Part shown: positions 34,575 through 43,781 of the stretch, piece after piece
How the letters are laid out: the number at the start of each line of letters is the position of its first letter
Position numbering within the stretch: position 1 is the stretch's first letter
Assembly (NCBI GenBank): GCA_029547205.1
Contig: JAKPPT010000137.1
Coordinates: 1-64,000, forward strand
Direction of reading: 5' to 3'
Origin: Spirochaetota bacterium
Lineage (GTDB): Bacteria > Spirochaetota > Spirochaetia > Treponematales > UBA12059
Length of the DNA: 64,000 bases
Notes under the pieces: model-generated
What the model was told of the DNA's origin: nothing
The model's database searches: none
Seen by the model: only the letters and a program-made list of their open reading frames with translations
Translations under genes and position numbers: made by a program

Positions 34575-36785
34575 TTAGAACTGGAGTCTCGTTTCAATCA
34601 TAATGACTGGTAGAATAATTGGACTTTGAGGATTATCAGCCCGGTACAAAACATTACCAGAATCATCGTGAGCAACTGCAGTTGATACGACAAGTGCAAG
34701 ACTCAAGAATGGATTTCCCGGTATTGGTACAATGAGTTCACCGCCAAACACCGTGTTTTCATCAAATAGGCTTAAACCAGCACCATTCATAAGGGATGGA
34801 ACAAAGTTCTTGCGTTCATACACAATTGAACCGTACACATTGATTACTGGTATCACACCTTTTTTGACAAGCAGTTTTGCCTGGAAATAGTCATTGCTCT
34901 GGGCAATATCGGCAAGCGTAGCTGCATCAGCTGGCCATGGCCAGAAGTAACCAAAGCTGAACACGAGCTTATCATTGATAAGTGATGCACCACCTTCTCC
35001 ATAGATTCCCATGACCGTGGGTGAAGTATTAACAGGTGTTGTACCACTCATATAGCCCGCATACTCAGCTACATATGCTGAGCGCTTGCGTTCATAACCG
35101 GTATCAAAGAATGAGGGGCGGAATACTCCATTAAAATATCTCAGTTCAAGGCGATAGGTTATGAATAAAATGTTTCCCATGAATCCAGAAGCAAGCCCCC
35201 AGTTTTTTACTCCACTTGCATCAAATAAAAGTTCTGTTTTGAAGCCAGCAGTGACAGGGTTGCCTTCCCATGTAAAGTCGTTGCGTACATATGGCATCAT
35301 AGCAGCAACATCGGTAAAAAATCTCAGTCCAAAAGGTCCTTGAGGAATGATGGGGAAATCAATGTCAGCACCAAGCCCCATAAAAATTGGGTTACCATAA
35401 TCATTGGCAGCAGCAGGATTTGTTGTCGTATTAAATACACGTGCGGGTGCAAGGTCTGCTACAACAGATGCTCCTAATGCAAATGGTGAACCCTTGATAG
35501 GCATAAAGTAGAGGCGTGTCCCCAGTATTTCCGGGTTTGTTAATTCATTTGTTAAGAACTCAAAACCAACCTGTTCGCCTTTAATGCCAATATTAAAACC
35601 AATTTTCCTGACAGCTGGGAAATCGGAATCATTGGCATAGTTTCGCATAATGAGTCCATGTCCAATGGTAAAGCTGCGCAGATTACCAATTTTAAGGAAG
35701 AAAGGATCATCAAGTTGACTGCCATATTCGATATATTTGATCTTAAGGCTTAAGTCAGTAAGAGCATCAAGGAATGCTTCCCATGGATGTTCCTGCCAGC
35801 CAACATCAAAACCAAATGACCATTCATCCTGACCATTTGGATGATACCAATCTTGAGGATCAAAAAGGTTTTTATCATAAATGATTGGAAGGTAGAGTGC
35901 AGTTTTTAATTTACCAAGGGTAATGGTTGGCTGAACGACAACTTTTGACCATGTCTGATCATTTATTGTAATAGATCCCAATTCCATTCCAAGCACATCT
36001 TTGAGCCAGGTAATAAACGGGTTTTCAGGTGCTGGCTCAGCAGGTTTTGTTGGTTCTTCAGGATTTGTTTGTGTCTCTGGTTTGACTGGTTCTGGAGCTG
36101 GCTGAGTTTGAGCAGTTTGTGCAGGTTGTTCGGGCTTTTTCTCTTCTGGTTGTGTTCCTGGCGGGAGTGTGCTTACTGGGACACCCATATCCCCATATTC
36201 TTCATTGAACATTTGTTCGTTAAATAATTGAGGTGCAAAGCTTGCATAAAAATCAGCAAACTGACCTTTTTCTACAAGAATCGATTTTCCGGTTTCAATG
36301 CCAGTAAACTCAACAGTACCTTCTGCAACCATGAGCAGGGCTTTTTTACCTTCTTCATATGAAAAAATAAAGTCAGTACCTCGTACACCGCACACAGTGG
36401 AAGTAGTCTTTATTTCATAATTAGAACCCTTTGCAGCAATGGTGCGAACTTTGCCAAGCACCAGTGTAAATGAATTTTTGCCGCCGCTGCTCGTCGCAAG
36501 TAAATCAATTTTAAACGTTGTGTTTTTTGCTAATTTTATGACAGTGCCATTTGGCTTGAGTTTGAGAACTGCTTGTGTTGAAAGTCCTGTCGATACGATT
36601 GAACCTATAGGTATTGTATCACCTTCAAGAATACCACCTTTTGCGTAAAAAAATTGTGCTCCTTCTGGATTTGTTACACTAAACTCTGTTCCATCAACAA
36701 ATTCCAGTACGAGTGTTTGATTCACTGGCTGTGCCCACACAGCCAGTGAAAGCAAAACTATAAACGATAGCAATAGTTTTCTCAT
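34575..36785 (-). CDS. FecR-domain outer-membrane barrel protein
   Basis: 736 residues. Signal peptide (to 'VWAQ', about 19), a FecR-like periplasmic domain (about 55-182: 'GSIVSTGLSTQAVLKLKPNGTVIKLAKNT', 'IKTTSTVCGVRGTDF', 'VAEGTVEF'), a Pro/Glu/Gln/Thr-rich linker (about 205-255), then a long beta-barrel region ending 'IETRLQF'. The barrel contains 'FLKIGNLRSFTIGHGLIMRNYAN', also seen in the next protein upstream. FecR domains normally sense or bind in the periplasm, so a sensing or peptidoglycan-interacting barrel is an inference. It lies 30 bases downstream of its paralogue and probably shares the promoter at 38195-38223. Confidence 0.82.
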   Translation of the reverse strand: MRKLLLSFIVLLSLAVWAQPVNQTLVLEFVDGTEFSVTNPEGAQFFYAKGGILEGDTIPIGSIVSTGLSTQAVLKLKPNGTVIKLAKNTTFKIDLLATSSGGKNSFTLVLGKVRTIAAKGSNYEIKTTSTVCGVRGTDFIFSYEEGKKALLMVAEGTVEFTGIETGKSILVEKGQFADFYASFAPQLFNEQMFNEEYGDMGVPVSTLPPGTQPEEKKPEQPAQTAQTQPAPEPVKPETQTNPEEPTKPAEPAPENPFITWLKDVLGMELGSITINDQTWSKVVVQPTITLGKLKTALYLPIIYDKNLFDPQDWYHPNGQDEWSFGFDVGWQEHPWEAFLDALTDLSLKIKYIEYGSQLDDPFFLKIGNLRSFTIGHGLIMRNYANDSDFPAVRKIGFNIGIKGEQVGFEFLTNELTNPEILGTRLYFMPIKGSPFALGASVVADLAPARVFNTTTNPAAANDYGNPIFMGLGADIDFPIIPQGPFGLRFFTDVAAMMPYVRNDFTWEGNPVTAGFKTELLFDASGVKNWGLASGFMGNILFITYRLELRYFNGVFRPSFFDTGYERKRSAYVAEYAGYMSGTTPVNTSPTVMGIYGEGGASLINDKLVFSFGYFWPWPADAATLADIAQSNDYFQAKLLVKKGVIPVINVYGSIVYERKNFVPSLMNGAGLSLFDENTVFGGELIVPIPGNPFLSLALVVSTAVAHDDSGNVLYRADNPQSPIILPVIMIETRLQF

Positions 36786-36815
36786 AAAAACCTCCTCAGC
36801 TTGAGCCTTCCAGTG

Positions 36816-38165
36816 TTAGAATTTTATGGTGGTTTTGAGGCTGGAAGTTACATCAAAACCATTCGGAGCATCGGGATTGTATCGCAAGTTATAGAGCAGC
36901 GTAAAAACAGCTGAACCACTACGGAAGTTAACAGCTGCTGTTATTACTGCATTAGTTGGATCGACTAGATCTTCAAAAAATCCTACATCGCGACCAATAA
37001 AATATTTATCGTATGCAAAATCAAAAAAGAACCCGCCCAGTAAACCTTCTCCAACAAGGAAGGTGCCGCGAAGGTGTGGGTAGAGAGCAGGATTGTCAAC
37101 AGGCGTACTCGGTATAGCAGCAAAAGGACCTTCGAGATTTACTTTGAATACGAGCTTACTTTCTAGTACATCAAAACCGAGCTGAGCAAACCATCCTTGG
37201 AATCCATCTCCTGATGGTGCTTGAGCAAGAACAAGTGCTTTAATATCCCGGTAGAGATCATAATTTGTATCGAAATATGCAGGAATGAAGCCAGCGCTCA
37301 TGATTCTGAGCTGAGCACCATAAACAATGATACCAGCAAGTTTTCCTCCAAACCCAAGCATCCATCCCCAACGTTCAGGCTGTATAGCATAATCGGAAAA
37401 AACACTGAGTGGGAAAACCTTATTTTGAATAATAGGAACAACAACATCAATGCCACCCATTATCACAGGAGCGAGTCCTGGATGCGCTGTTGAATAAAGC
37501 GAAGGATTTGAATCGGTTATAATTGATCCTCCAATCTGCATGTCTTTGATAACTGCAGCCTGAAGCCATGCCAGCGGACGGACAAACAATCGGGCACCAA
37601 CTACATCGAACCGTGCAAGATTACCTGTGAGGGCTTCAATTCCTATGTACGGGAAATTGAACAGTGTGCCATCAAGACCGATGTGAACACCGCTGATACG
37701 CAGCTCTGGTAAAAATGAAGTATTGGCATAGTTATTCATTAAAAACCCATTGCCAATGGTAAAATCATTGATAGAACCAATCTTTACAAAAGCTGGTTCT
37801 CCTCGTAAACCGTATCTAAAATACATGAGTTTAGGAAGATAAATATCAAAAAATGTTTTGCCATTGCCTTCAAAATTGGGTATCCAGTCTCCGCCATAAA
37901 TAGTTATAGCTGTATCGGGCGTCGGGAGCAATTTGAATCGAATTGCAATATCGAGACCGATACCAAATTTTCCAAAAGCAATATCTGGTTGAAATGCTAG
38001 ACTATTCCATGTTTCTGTAGTGCCATTAGGACCTGGAATAATATCGTTACCCAATGAAATACCTGCAGAAAAGTTAAATGGATTGCTCTGAGCATCTTCG
38101 TTCTGTGCAAAGAGCGGAACAAGCATGATAGCAAGTAACAGTGTAAGTATTGTAAAACGTCTCAT
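36816..38165 (-). CDS. Outer-membrane beta-barrel protein, paralogue of the FecR-barrel protein
   Basis: 449 residues with signal peptide (to 'LFAQ', about 21) and amphipathic strands throughout, ending 'TTIKF'. The segment 'AFVKIGSINDFTIGNGFLMNNYAN' (about 122-145) and the following 'GARLFVRP' match the barrel of the neighbour (FLKIG..FTIG.G..M.NYAN, GTRLYFMP). It lacks a FecR domain. GGAGG precedes the ATG. A tandem duplication followed by domain gain or loss is likely. Transport substrate unknown. Confidence 0.8.
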   Translation of the reverse strand: MRRFTILTLLLAIMLVPLFAQNEDAQSNPFNFSAGISLGNDIIPGPNGTTETWNSLAFQPDIAFGKFGIGLDIAIRFKLLPTPDTAITIYGGDWIPNFEGNGKTFFDIYLPKLMYFRYGLRGEPAFVKIGSINDFTIGNGFLMNNYANTSFLPELRISGVHIGLDGTLFNFPYIGIEALTGNLARFDVVGARLFVRPLAWLQAAVIKDMQIGGSIITDSNPSLYSTAHPGLAPVIMGGIDVVVPIIQNKVFPLSVFSDYAIQPERWGWMLGFGGKLAGIIVYGAQLRIMSAGFIPAYFDTNYDLYRDIKALVLAQAPSGDGFQGWFAQLGFDVLESKLVFKVNLEGPFAAIPSTPVDNPALYPHLRGTFLVGEGLLGGFFFDFAYDKYFIGRDVGFFEDLVDPTNAVITAAVNFRSGSAVFTLLYNLRYNPDAPNGFDVTSSLKTTIKF

Positions 38166-38194
38166 ATAGCCTCCTTATACAGTGAGCATTAGTA

Positions 38195-38223
38195 AATATA
38201 TTGCAAAATATAACTATTTTCAA
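38195..38223 (-). promoter_or_regulatory. Promoter of the barrel-protein operon
   Basis: TTGAAA (38223 to 38218), 17 bases, TATATT (38200 to 38195) on the minus strand. The leader is about 23 bases. Confidence 0.7.
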
Positions 38224-38300
38224 ATATTACTATACAAATCATTCTTGTTTTTTCCTGTATTTCAGTGCATACTGCATAAAACTGCTTGAGGAGTCGTGAT

Positions 38301-39695
38301 ATGGGATTTTATGAACGCATTGTCAATCGATGGGAAACTGCACATACGCTTTTATGTGTTGGTCTTGATCCGCGCGGGATAACAGATCCGGATAAACTTT
38401 TTTCCTGGGCCTGTAGAATTATCGATGCAACAAAAGCATACACTGCTTGTTATAAGCCGAATAGTGCATTTTATGAAGCATTAGGTTGGGAAGGTATGCA
38501 GGTTCTTGAGAAGATTATTGCATATATACCTCACGATATTCCCGTAATACTCGATGTAAAGCGTGCTGATATTGGTCCTACAGCACAGGCATATGCAGAT
38601 GCTTGTTTTTCTGTACTCAAAGCCGATGCGGTGACTGTGAATCCCTATATGGGGCGCGATGCAGTAGACCCATTTCTCTCCCAGCCTGATAAAGCTGTGT
38701 TTGTGCTGGCACGAACCAGTAATCCTCATGCAAAAGAAATTCAAGATCAGAATGTCCGTGGTGAACCATTGTATAGTTTTATTGCAAAACAAGCAGTTTC
38801 ATGGTCTCCTCAGGTGGGACTTGTGGTTGCCGGTAATGATGCGCAAGCGCTGCAGCTTTTGAGAAATCAATTGCCTGATACCTGGTTTTTAGCACCAGGG
38901 ATTGGGGCACAGGGCGGAGATATAGCGCAAGCTATTCATGCCGGTGCACGGAGTGACGGATTGGGGATCATTCCAGTAGTTGCACGGGGCATTACCGAAG
39001 CAGAGGATCCGCAGGAAGCAGCCCGGTCATATGCTGTAGCAATCCAGAAAGCTGTGGAAACAGTTAGAGCGTCTCAACCTCAAAGCGTGCAGGCTCTATC
39101 AGGTTTTAAGCATAAGCTCATGGAAGGACTTATTGCAACACAGTGTTTTAAGAAAGGATCCTTTGTTCTAAAAAGTGGCAAAGTATCTCCATTTTATATT
39201 GATTTGCGCAGGGTAATCAGTGATCCCAGGGTACTGGATTTAGTTTCAAGCGCTTATTGCTCAGTTATAAAAGATTTATCATTTGATCGAATTGCTGGTA
39301 TACCTGCTGCTGCTCTTCCGCTGGCTACAGCAGTTTCACTAAAATCAGGAAAACCAATGATCTGGCCTCGAATTCCGCTTAAAGATCATGGTACTGGACA
39401 ACGAATTGAAGGTGAATTTAAACCAGGCGAACATATACTCCTTCTTGATGATCTCATTACAACGGGTGCATCAAAACTGGAAGCACTGGAAGTACTCCGT
39501 GCAGAAGGACTTGTTGTAACAGACCTTGTAGTACTCATCGAGCGTGGAAAGCAAGGCAGAATTGATATGGAACGAGCAGGGGTCACACTCCATGCATGTT
39601 TCCATGTCAGAGAGCTTTTTACACTTTGCTGGGAACTCGGTATTATCACACAGGAAGAATTTGCTGCAATTGAACAATTTGCAACACAGGAATAG
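38301..39695 (+). CDS. PyrF-PyrE fusion: orotidine-5'-phosphate decarboxylase and orotate phosphoribosyltransferase
   Basis: 464 residues. The N-terminal half (about 1-270) is a type-2 OMP decarboxylase ('LLCVGLDPRG', catalytic 'ILDVKRADIG', 'VNPYMGRDAV', 'LAPGIGAQGGD'). The C-terminal half (about 285-460) is orotate phosphoribosyltransferase ('FVLKSGKVSPFYIDLR', PRPP motif 'HILLLDDLITTGASK'). It performs the last two steps to UMP. Domain order is decarboxylase first, the reverse of the animal UMP synthase. GAGGAG precedes ATG 38301 by seven bases; the frame extends to 38286 without support. Its stop is six bases from the convergent RsmI-like gene. Confidence 0.95.
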   Translation: MGFYERIVNRWETAHTLLCVGLDPRGITDPDKLFSWACRIIDATKAYTACYKPNSAFYEALGWEGMQVLEKIIAYIPHDIPVILDVKRADIGPTAQAYADACFSVLKADAVTVNPYMGRDAVDPFLSQPDKAVFVLARTSNPHAKEIQDQNVRGEPLYSFIAKQAVSWSPQVGLVVAGNDAQALQLLRNQLPDTWFLAPGIGAQGGDIAQAIHAGARSDGLGIIPVVARGITEAEDPQEAARSYAVAIQKAVETVRASQPQSVQALSGFKHKLMEGLIATQCFKKGSFVLKSGKVSPFYIDLRRVISDPRVLDLVSSAYCSVIKDLSFDRIAGIPAAALPLATAVSLKSGKPMIWPRIPLKDHGTGQRIEGEFKPGEHILLLDDLITTGASKLEALEVLRAEGLVVTDLVVLIERGKQGRIDMERAGVTLHACFHVRELFTLCWELGIITQEEFAAIEQFATQE

Positions 39696-39701
39696 CTATG
39701 T

Positions 39702-40400
39702 TTATGCCTGGAAAAAAAATACTGCAGGTACTTTAGGCAGCGTATAATTTGATTGGTTCCAATCGAGAATCCTCTTAGTCTGAATAGATTCTTCATGGGT
39801 CATAAGACCGGAAGCAATACAAAGTCTCGTTTCTGGATTAAGATTTTGTTTTAATGCTTCAAAAAGTTTTTGATTCCGGTATGGTGTTTCTATGCATCCG
39901 ATGCTCATGTGTTCTTTTAAAGAAATTTGTTCTAAAAATTTTAGTCGCTTAATTCTCTGGCTATGTTCAATGGGAAGATAACCATCAAACATAAATCGTT
40001 GACCGTTCAATCCGCTAGCCATAAGTGCCATAAAGAGCGATGAAGGGCCTGGATGAGGAATTATTGTTATATGCTTTTTATGAGCTGCTGTGATAAGTGC
40101 AGCACCGGGATCTGCTATACAGGGGAGTCCTGCTTCTGAAAGTAAACCTGCTTGTTTGCCATGTAGGATTGGGTTGAGCAAATTAGGAATAGCTTCTACT
40201 GGTGTATGTTCATCGAGAACTGCATACTGACGCGATTCCGAAAACTGAGCATTGACAAATAGGGAGAGCGTCTTTCTTGCACTTTTTTCATTTTCGACTA
40301 TAAAGTAATCGATTCCTTCAATAATTGTTTTTAAGTAATGAGGATATTCAAAGATTTCTCCAAGCGGGGCAGGTATAAGATGCAGTGTGCCAGGTTTCAT
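39702..40400 (-). CDS. RsmI-like tetrapyrrole-methylase-fold SAM methyltransferase
   Basis: 232 residues, shorter than E. coli RsmI (about 286). N-terminal 'GTLHLIPAPLGEIFEYP' (usually GTLYLVPTPIGN), 'GLLSEAGLPCIADPGAALITAAHKK' and 'IIPHPGPSSLFMALMASGLNG' follow the family closely. The C-terminal winged-helix part of RsmI is missing. RsmI 2'-O-methylates C1402 of 16S rRNA. The short form may have another substrate. GGAG is six bases before ATG 40400. It starts one base after the FAD-subunit gene stop, as the last gene of the long minus-strand block. Confidence 0.85.
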   Translation of the reverse strand: MKPGTLHLIPAPLGEIFEYPHYLKTIIEGIDYFIVENEKSARKTLSLFVNAQFSESRQYAVLDEHTPVEAIPNLLNPILHGKQAGLLSEAGLPCIADPGAALITAAHKKHITIIPHPGPSSLFMALMASGLNGQRFMFDGYLPIEHSQRIKRLKFLEQISLKEHMSIGCIETPYRNQKLFEALKQNLNPETRLCIASGLMTHEESIQTKRILDWNQSNYTLPKVPAVFFFQA

Positions 40401-40401
40401 A

Positions 40402-41226
40402 TTAATCTCCAGGAATGTTTGAAAGATAGTTGATAAGATTTTCAATAAAAAAGTATTGCTGTGTTTTTGAAAAATTTTGTTCAATCAGTAGATCGCTAAA
40501 AATAGATAATGTAGTTTCTATTTCTTCACCTGCTAATGGAAATTCCTTTCCTATAAGATATAGCTCTACAGGTCGTACTCTTATAACACGACCATCGTGG
40601 ATCATTATTCTCATATTTGTACAATTTGAGTCTAAAAAATCAGCCGTTAGTGCGAGTAACACTGTTTCGGGATCAGGAAATGTATTTGTACTGTTTTTTG
40701 CAAAGAGAAATACCTGCCATGAATATTCAAGGGGAATTCGAATTTTAGTAATAATGAATGAATCTGGCAGCATGGATTTGTTCTGTGGTTTAATTAAATC
40801 ATAAATTTTAATTGTTTTTATTGTATTAAAAGTGCGAAGTTCACAGTTTGCATCAAGCAATACAAGTATTGGAAATAATGTTCCCGTCCCATTAACAAAA
40901 AGGTTCCCCCCAATTGTAGCGAGATTGCGTGTTGAAAATGTACCAATGGTTTCTATAGCCTTTTGCAGCGGAAACAATTGTGGAATGTTAGGTATTTGCA
41001 GAATTCGTGACAGAGTTACTCCTGCCCCAAATTCAATAAAACGATCAGTTTTAGCAATTTTGTGAAGCTCCTGAATATTATGGAGTGAAATGATACTTAT
41101 AGACTTATTAGATGATTCGAGCATTAAACTGGTGCATCCAGATGCAGGAACCACATTGGGAAAACGTTTATAAAAAGATAACGCCTCATTAAGATTTTGA
41201 GGTGCTGAAACTTCAGCGATTTGCAT
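40402..41226 (-). CDS. Xanthine-dehydrogenase-like FAD-binding subunit
   Basis: 274 residues, normal for the medium subunit (CoxM/XdhB type). 'IIEFGAGVTLSRIL'-like strand, 'FSTRNLATIGGNLFVNGTGTLFPILVLLDANCEL' is the FAD pyrophosphate-binding signature, and a helical C-terminal CO_deh_flav_C-type region follows. It would pass electrons from the iron-sulfur subunit to an acceptor. The start overlaps the iron-sulfur subunit gene by 14 bases. Confidence 0.85.
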   Translation of the reverse strand: MQIAEVSAPQNLNEALSFYKRFPNVVPASGCTSLMLESSNKSISIISLHNIQELHKIAKTDRFIEFGAGVTLSRILQIPNIPQLFPLQKAIETIGTFSTRNLATIGGNLFVNGTGTLFPILVLLDANCELRTFNTIKTIKIYDLIKPQNKSMLPDSFIITKIRIPLEYSWQVFLFAKNSTNTFPDPETVLLALTADFLDSNCTNMRIMIHDGRVIRVRPVELYLIGKEFPLAGEEIETTLSIFSDLLIEQNFSKTQQYFFIENLINYLSNIPGD

Positions 41227-41701
41227 AACGGTTTATTCTTCCTTCTTTTTTTTCGAGGGCTGTATAGGCTATTTCTCGAAACACAGTATCAGATAAACAT
41301 TTGCAGTGTATTGATGATAAAATACTATCAATTAAATGTGTTTCAGGACGAATAGGCATATCGAGAATATATGATAATAAAAGTATTCTTGATGATTCAC
41401 AGAATATACACCATGATGCATGATGTTCTAAGATAGAATCTGTAATAAGAGCATAATTACTGGTTTGTTTAATGCCTTCCAGTGTTATAATTTCAGTCCC
41501 CCGTAATTTAAAAGCTGGTATAAGACAGGAGTTTGACGGATATCCATTTAAAAGAATGATACATTTGCCACAATTTCCTGAAGTACAATCAGTATGCAAT
41601 GATGCAATTCCACAAAATTGTTTGAGCACTATCAATGCTTTTTCTTGAGCATGTGCGCTAATAGAAATATCTTCTCCATTTAAAATAAAATTGATTGTCA
41701 T
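41213..41701 (-). CDS. Xanthine-dehydrogenase-like 2Fe-2S subunit
   Basis: 162 residues, the usual size. First cluster: Cys39, Cys44, Cys47 and Cys59 in 'DCTSGNCGKCIILLNG...SCL' (CX4CX2CX11C). Second cluster: Cys98, Cys101, Cys133 and Cys135 ('WCIFC', 'HCKCL'). All eight cysteines are in place, though the residues around the second cluster differ from the usual QCGFCTPG and GNLCRCTGY. The start overlaps the stop of the molybdopterin subunit gene (ATGA). Confidence 0.88.
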   Translation of the reverse strand: MTINFILNGEDISISAHAQEKALIVLKQFCGIASLHTDCTSGNCGKCIILLNGYPSNSCLIPAFKLRGTEIITLEGIKQTSNYALITDSILEHHASWCIFCESSRILLLSYILDMPIRPETHLIDSILSSIHCKCLSDTVFREIAYTALEKKEGRINRYANR

Positions 41702-43779
41702 TGATCATCCTTTGGTGTTATATCTTTTTCAACACTAAATGAAAATACATCATTCAAATTTGTTTTTAACATACTCTCTCTATAATCAATAAATGAATCA
41801 TTTGTAATAGGTGTGTCTGTTATGAGCTGTAATGCGTTCAATGCTGCAGCTGGAATGAGACCATACGCAAGTTCTCCAATATTTTTTGGTTCTGCACTGC
41901 TTTCAATAAAATCAATGGTAATAGGTATATTTTTTGCAACAGGTTGTTTTACAGAGTAGTATTGTTGATCAGCTTGTAATGGCAAATATAATTTAGAAAC
42001 AACGGTTTCAATATCCAGTAGTAATGAATTACGGGCTTTTTCTTTATTGAGTATTTTACCAGCATTGACAACTAACCAGATACCTGTTATTGATGGTTGT
42101 AATGATATACCGGAACATTCAAGCTCCACAACTGCGGCTCCCCACGTTTTTTGAGAAATATTGCTATTCTTGTTTTCTTTTTGCTGTTTGTAGAGTTTAG
42201 TAATACTAATAGGTAGTGTTTCTCGGAAGCGTTTTTTTTGTATATCGATGCAGGCCTTTTTAATTAAATCATTGATTAGCAATACAGTAGATCCAGATGA
42301 AGTAATAAAATTTTCTATTTTGCCATGTGCATCTTTTTCTGCAATTTTAATTGCAGATTTTGATAATCCCATAATTTCCGCAGCAGTGGATTTAAAGATT
42401 TCTAAAGATTCAGGATTATCAGGCACGTAGGGTAATAGGATTGTAAGATCAAGATTCTTTTCAAGCGTTACAATAATTGAATGTCTCACAAAATCAAGTT
42501 GGTGAAAATAACTAAGCTGATTTTGACATCCAAAAGCAAATCCGATTGAACGCTGACTGGATGTATAAAATCCTGTTGTTTGTCTTGCTTTTACAAGTTT
42601 ACATGATGCATATTTTCTGTTGAAATCGCTTAATAAAATAATTTTTTCAGTTATTTCATTAAATATAGCAATCAATGAAGTGTTATAACCTTTTTTTGCT
42701 GTACTTATATTTTTTTTTCTAAATTGAATTGGATCCATTCGCAGAAGTGATGCACATGTATCCATTGTTTTTTCTAATGCAATGATTGCCTGTGAAGTTC
42801 CAAGCGCTGTAAAAGAATCATGTGGTGGCGTATTTGTTTGAACACCAAAGCTTTGAATACGTACGTGAGGAATATTGTAGATATCTTTAATAATAGCATT
42901 AAATTGATTGAGAATTGTTGCTGAACTAGGTGCTTGCCAGCCAAAATCAGCACAAAAAACAGCATCAATCACCTGGAGTGAACCCTGTTCATCCATTCCG
43001 GCTTTCATGCTTATTAAGGATTGAGGATAATGCGCTGGCGAATATAAAAAATCTTCATTGCGGGAATAGATCATTGCTACCGGATGTTTTGAATAAAAAG
43101 TTGCTAATGCAGTATGACAGGCTACTATAGCAGGATACCAGATTTTTGATGAAAAAGAAGGTGCTGAATATAATTTTTTTATTACTAAGTTCTCAGGTTT
43201 AATTTTTAGCATTTCACATATTGTTTTGTGTATAAGAGCTGGCCACTGTGATGTAATATAGATATCCATTTTATCATAATTATATGTACAGTATGCTGCA
43301 TACGTATCAGGATGAAAAGAATACGCAGGGGTGAGATATAGCGATTGTTCTGTTTGTAATGCGCTTTGCAGAAATGCAATATCCGGATTCCCTTGAACTA
43401 CTATATCGTTTGCAAGAAGTTGTCTATGTGAAAATGTTTTAAACTCCATTTCTGGTAAGTTAGGTTCAATTGTTAGTTTTACATTGTTTGCAAATGCTAT
43501 TAGTTTTGCTCTATCGGGTCCTGTTAAAATTGCTATAGGTTGTCCTTCATACCAAACGGTTCTATCTGCCAAAATGGGTATTTTAGATGTACCAATGATT
43601 ATTGTACTGTTCCCTGGAATATCATCGTAAGTAATAAAACGATAATCTCTGGGCATGTGAGGAAATTCAATAGACATAATTGTGCCACATGCTGCAGGAG
43701 AACGTATAATAATTGCATAGTAGCAATCAGATGATATGAGATTTTCTACTGATAGGTTTCTGATATCGCTTATTTTCAT
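41698..43779 (-). CDS. Xanthine-dehydrogenase-like molybdopterin subunit, divergent
   Basis: 693 residues, slightly short for the family (about 750-800). Fold markers: 'VWYEGQPIAILTGPDR' (N-terminal a/b hammerhead), 'SFHPDTYAAYCTY', 'PVAMIYSRNEDFLYSPAHYPQ', 'FTALGTSQAIIALEKTMD', and near the C-terminus 'NIGELAYGLIPAAALNAL' with Glu636 in the position of the catalytic glutamate. The moco-binding GGxFGGK loop is replaced by 'SAPSFSSK' (205-212). Overall assignment is firm. Activity and substrate (purine, nicotinate or other) are open. It begins two bases after the aminotransferase stop. Confidence 0.8.
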   Translation of the reverse strand: MKISDIRNLSVENLISSDCYYAIIIRSPAACGTIMSIEFPHMPRDYRFITYDDIPGNSTIIIGTSKIPILADRTVWYEGQPIAILTGPDRAKLIAFANNVKLTIEPNLPEMEFKTFSHRQLLANDIVVQGNPDIAFLQSALQTEQSLYLTPAYSFHPDTYAAYCTYNYDKMDIYITSQWPALIHKTICEMLKIKPENLVIKKLYSAPSFSSKIWYPAIVACHTALATFYSKHPVAMIYSRNEDFLYSPAHYPQSLISMKAGMDEQGSLQVIDAVFCADFGWQAPSSATILNQFNAIIKDIYNIPHVRIQSFGVQTNTPPHDSFTALGTSQAIIALEKTMDTCASLLRMDPIQFRKKNISTAKKGYNTSLIAIFNEITEKIILLSDFNRKYASCKLVKARQTTGFYTSSQRSIGFAFGCQNQLSYFHQLDFVRHSIIVTLEKNLDLTILLPYVPDNPESLEIFKSTAAEIMGLSKSAIKIAEKDAHGKIENFITSSGSTVLLINDLIKKACIDIQKKRFRETLPISITKLYKQQKENKNSNISQKTWGAAVVELECSGISLQPSITGIWLVVNAGKILNKEKARNSLLLDIETVVSKLYLPLQADQQYYSVKQPVAKNIPITIDFIESSAEPKNIGELAYGLIPAAALNALQLITDTPITNDSFIDYRESMLKTNLNDVFSFSVEKDITPKDDQ

Positions 43780-43781
43780 AG

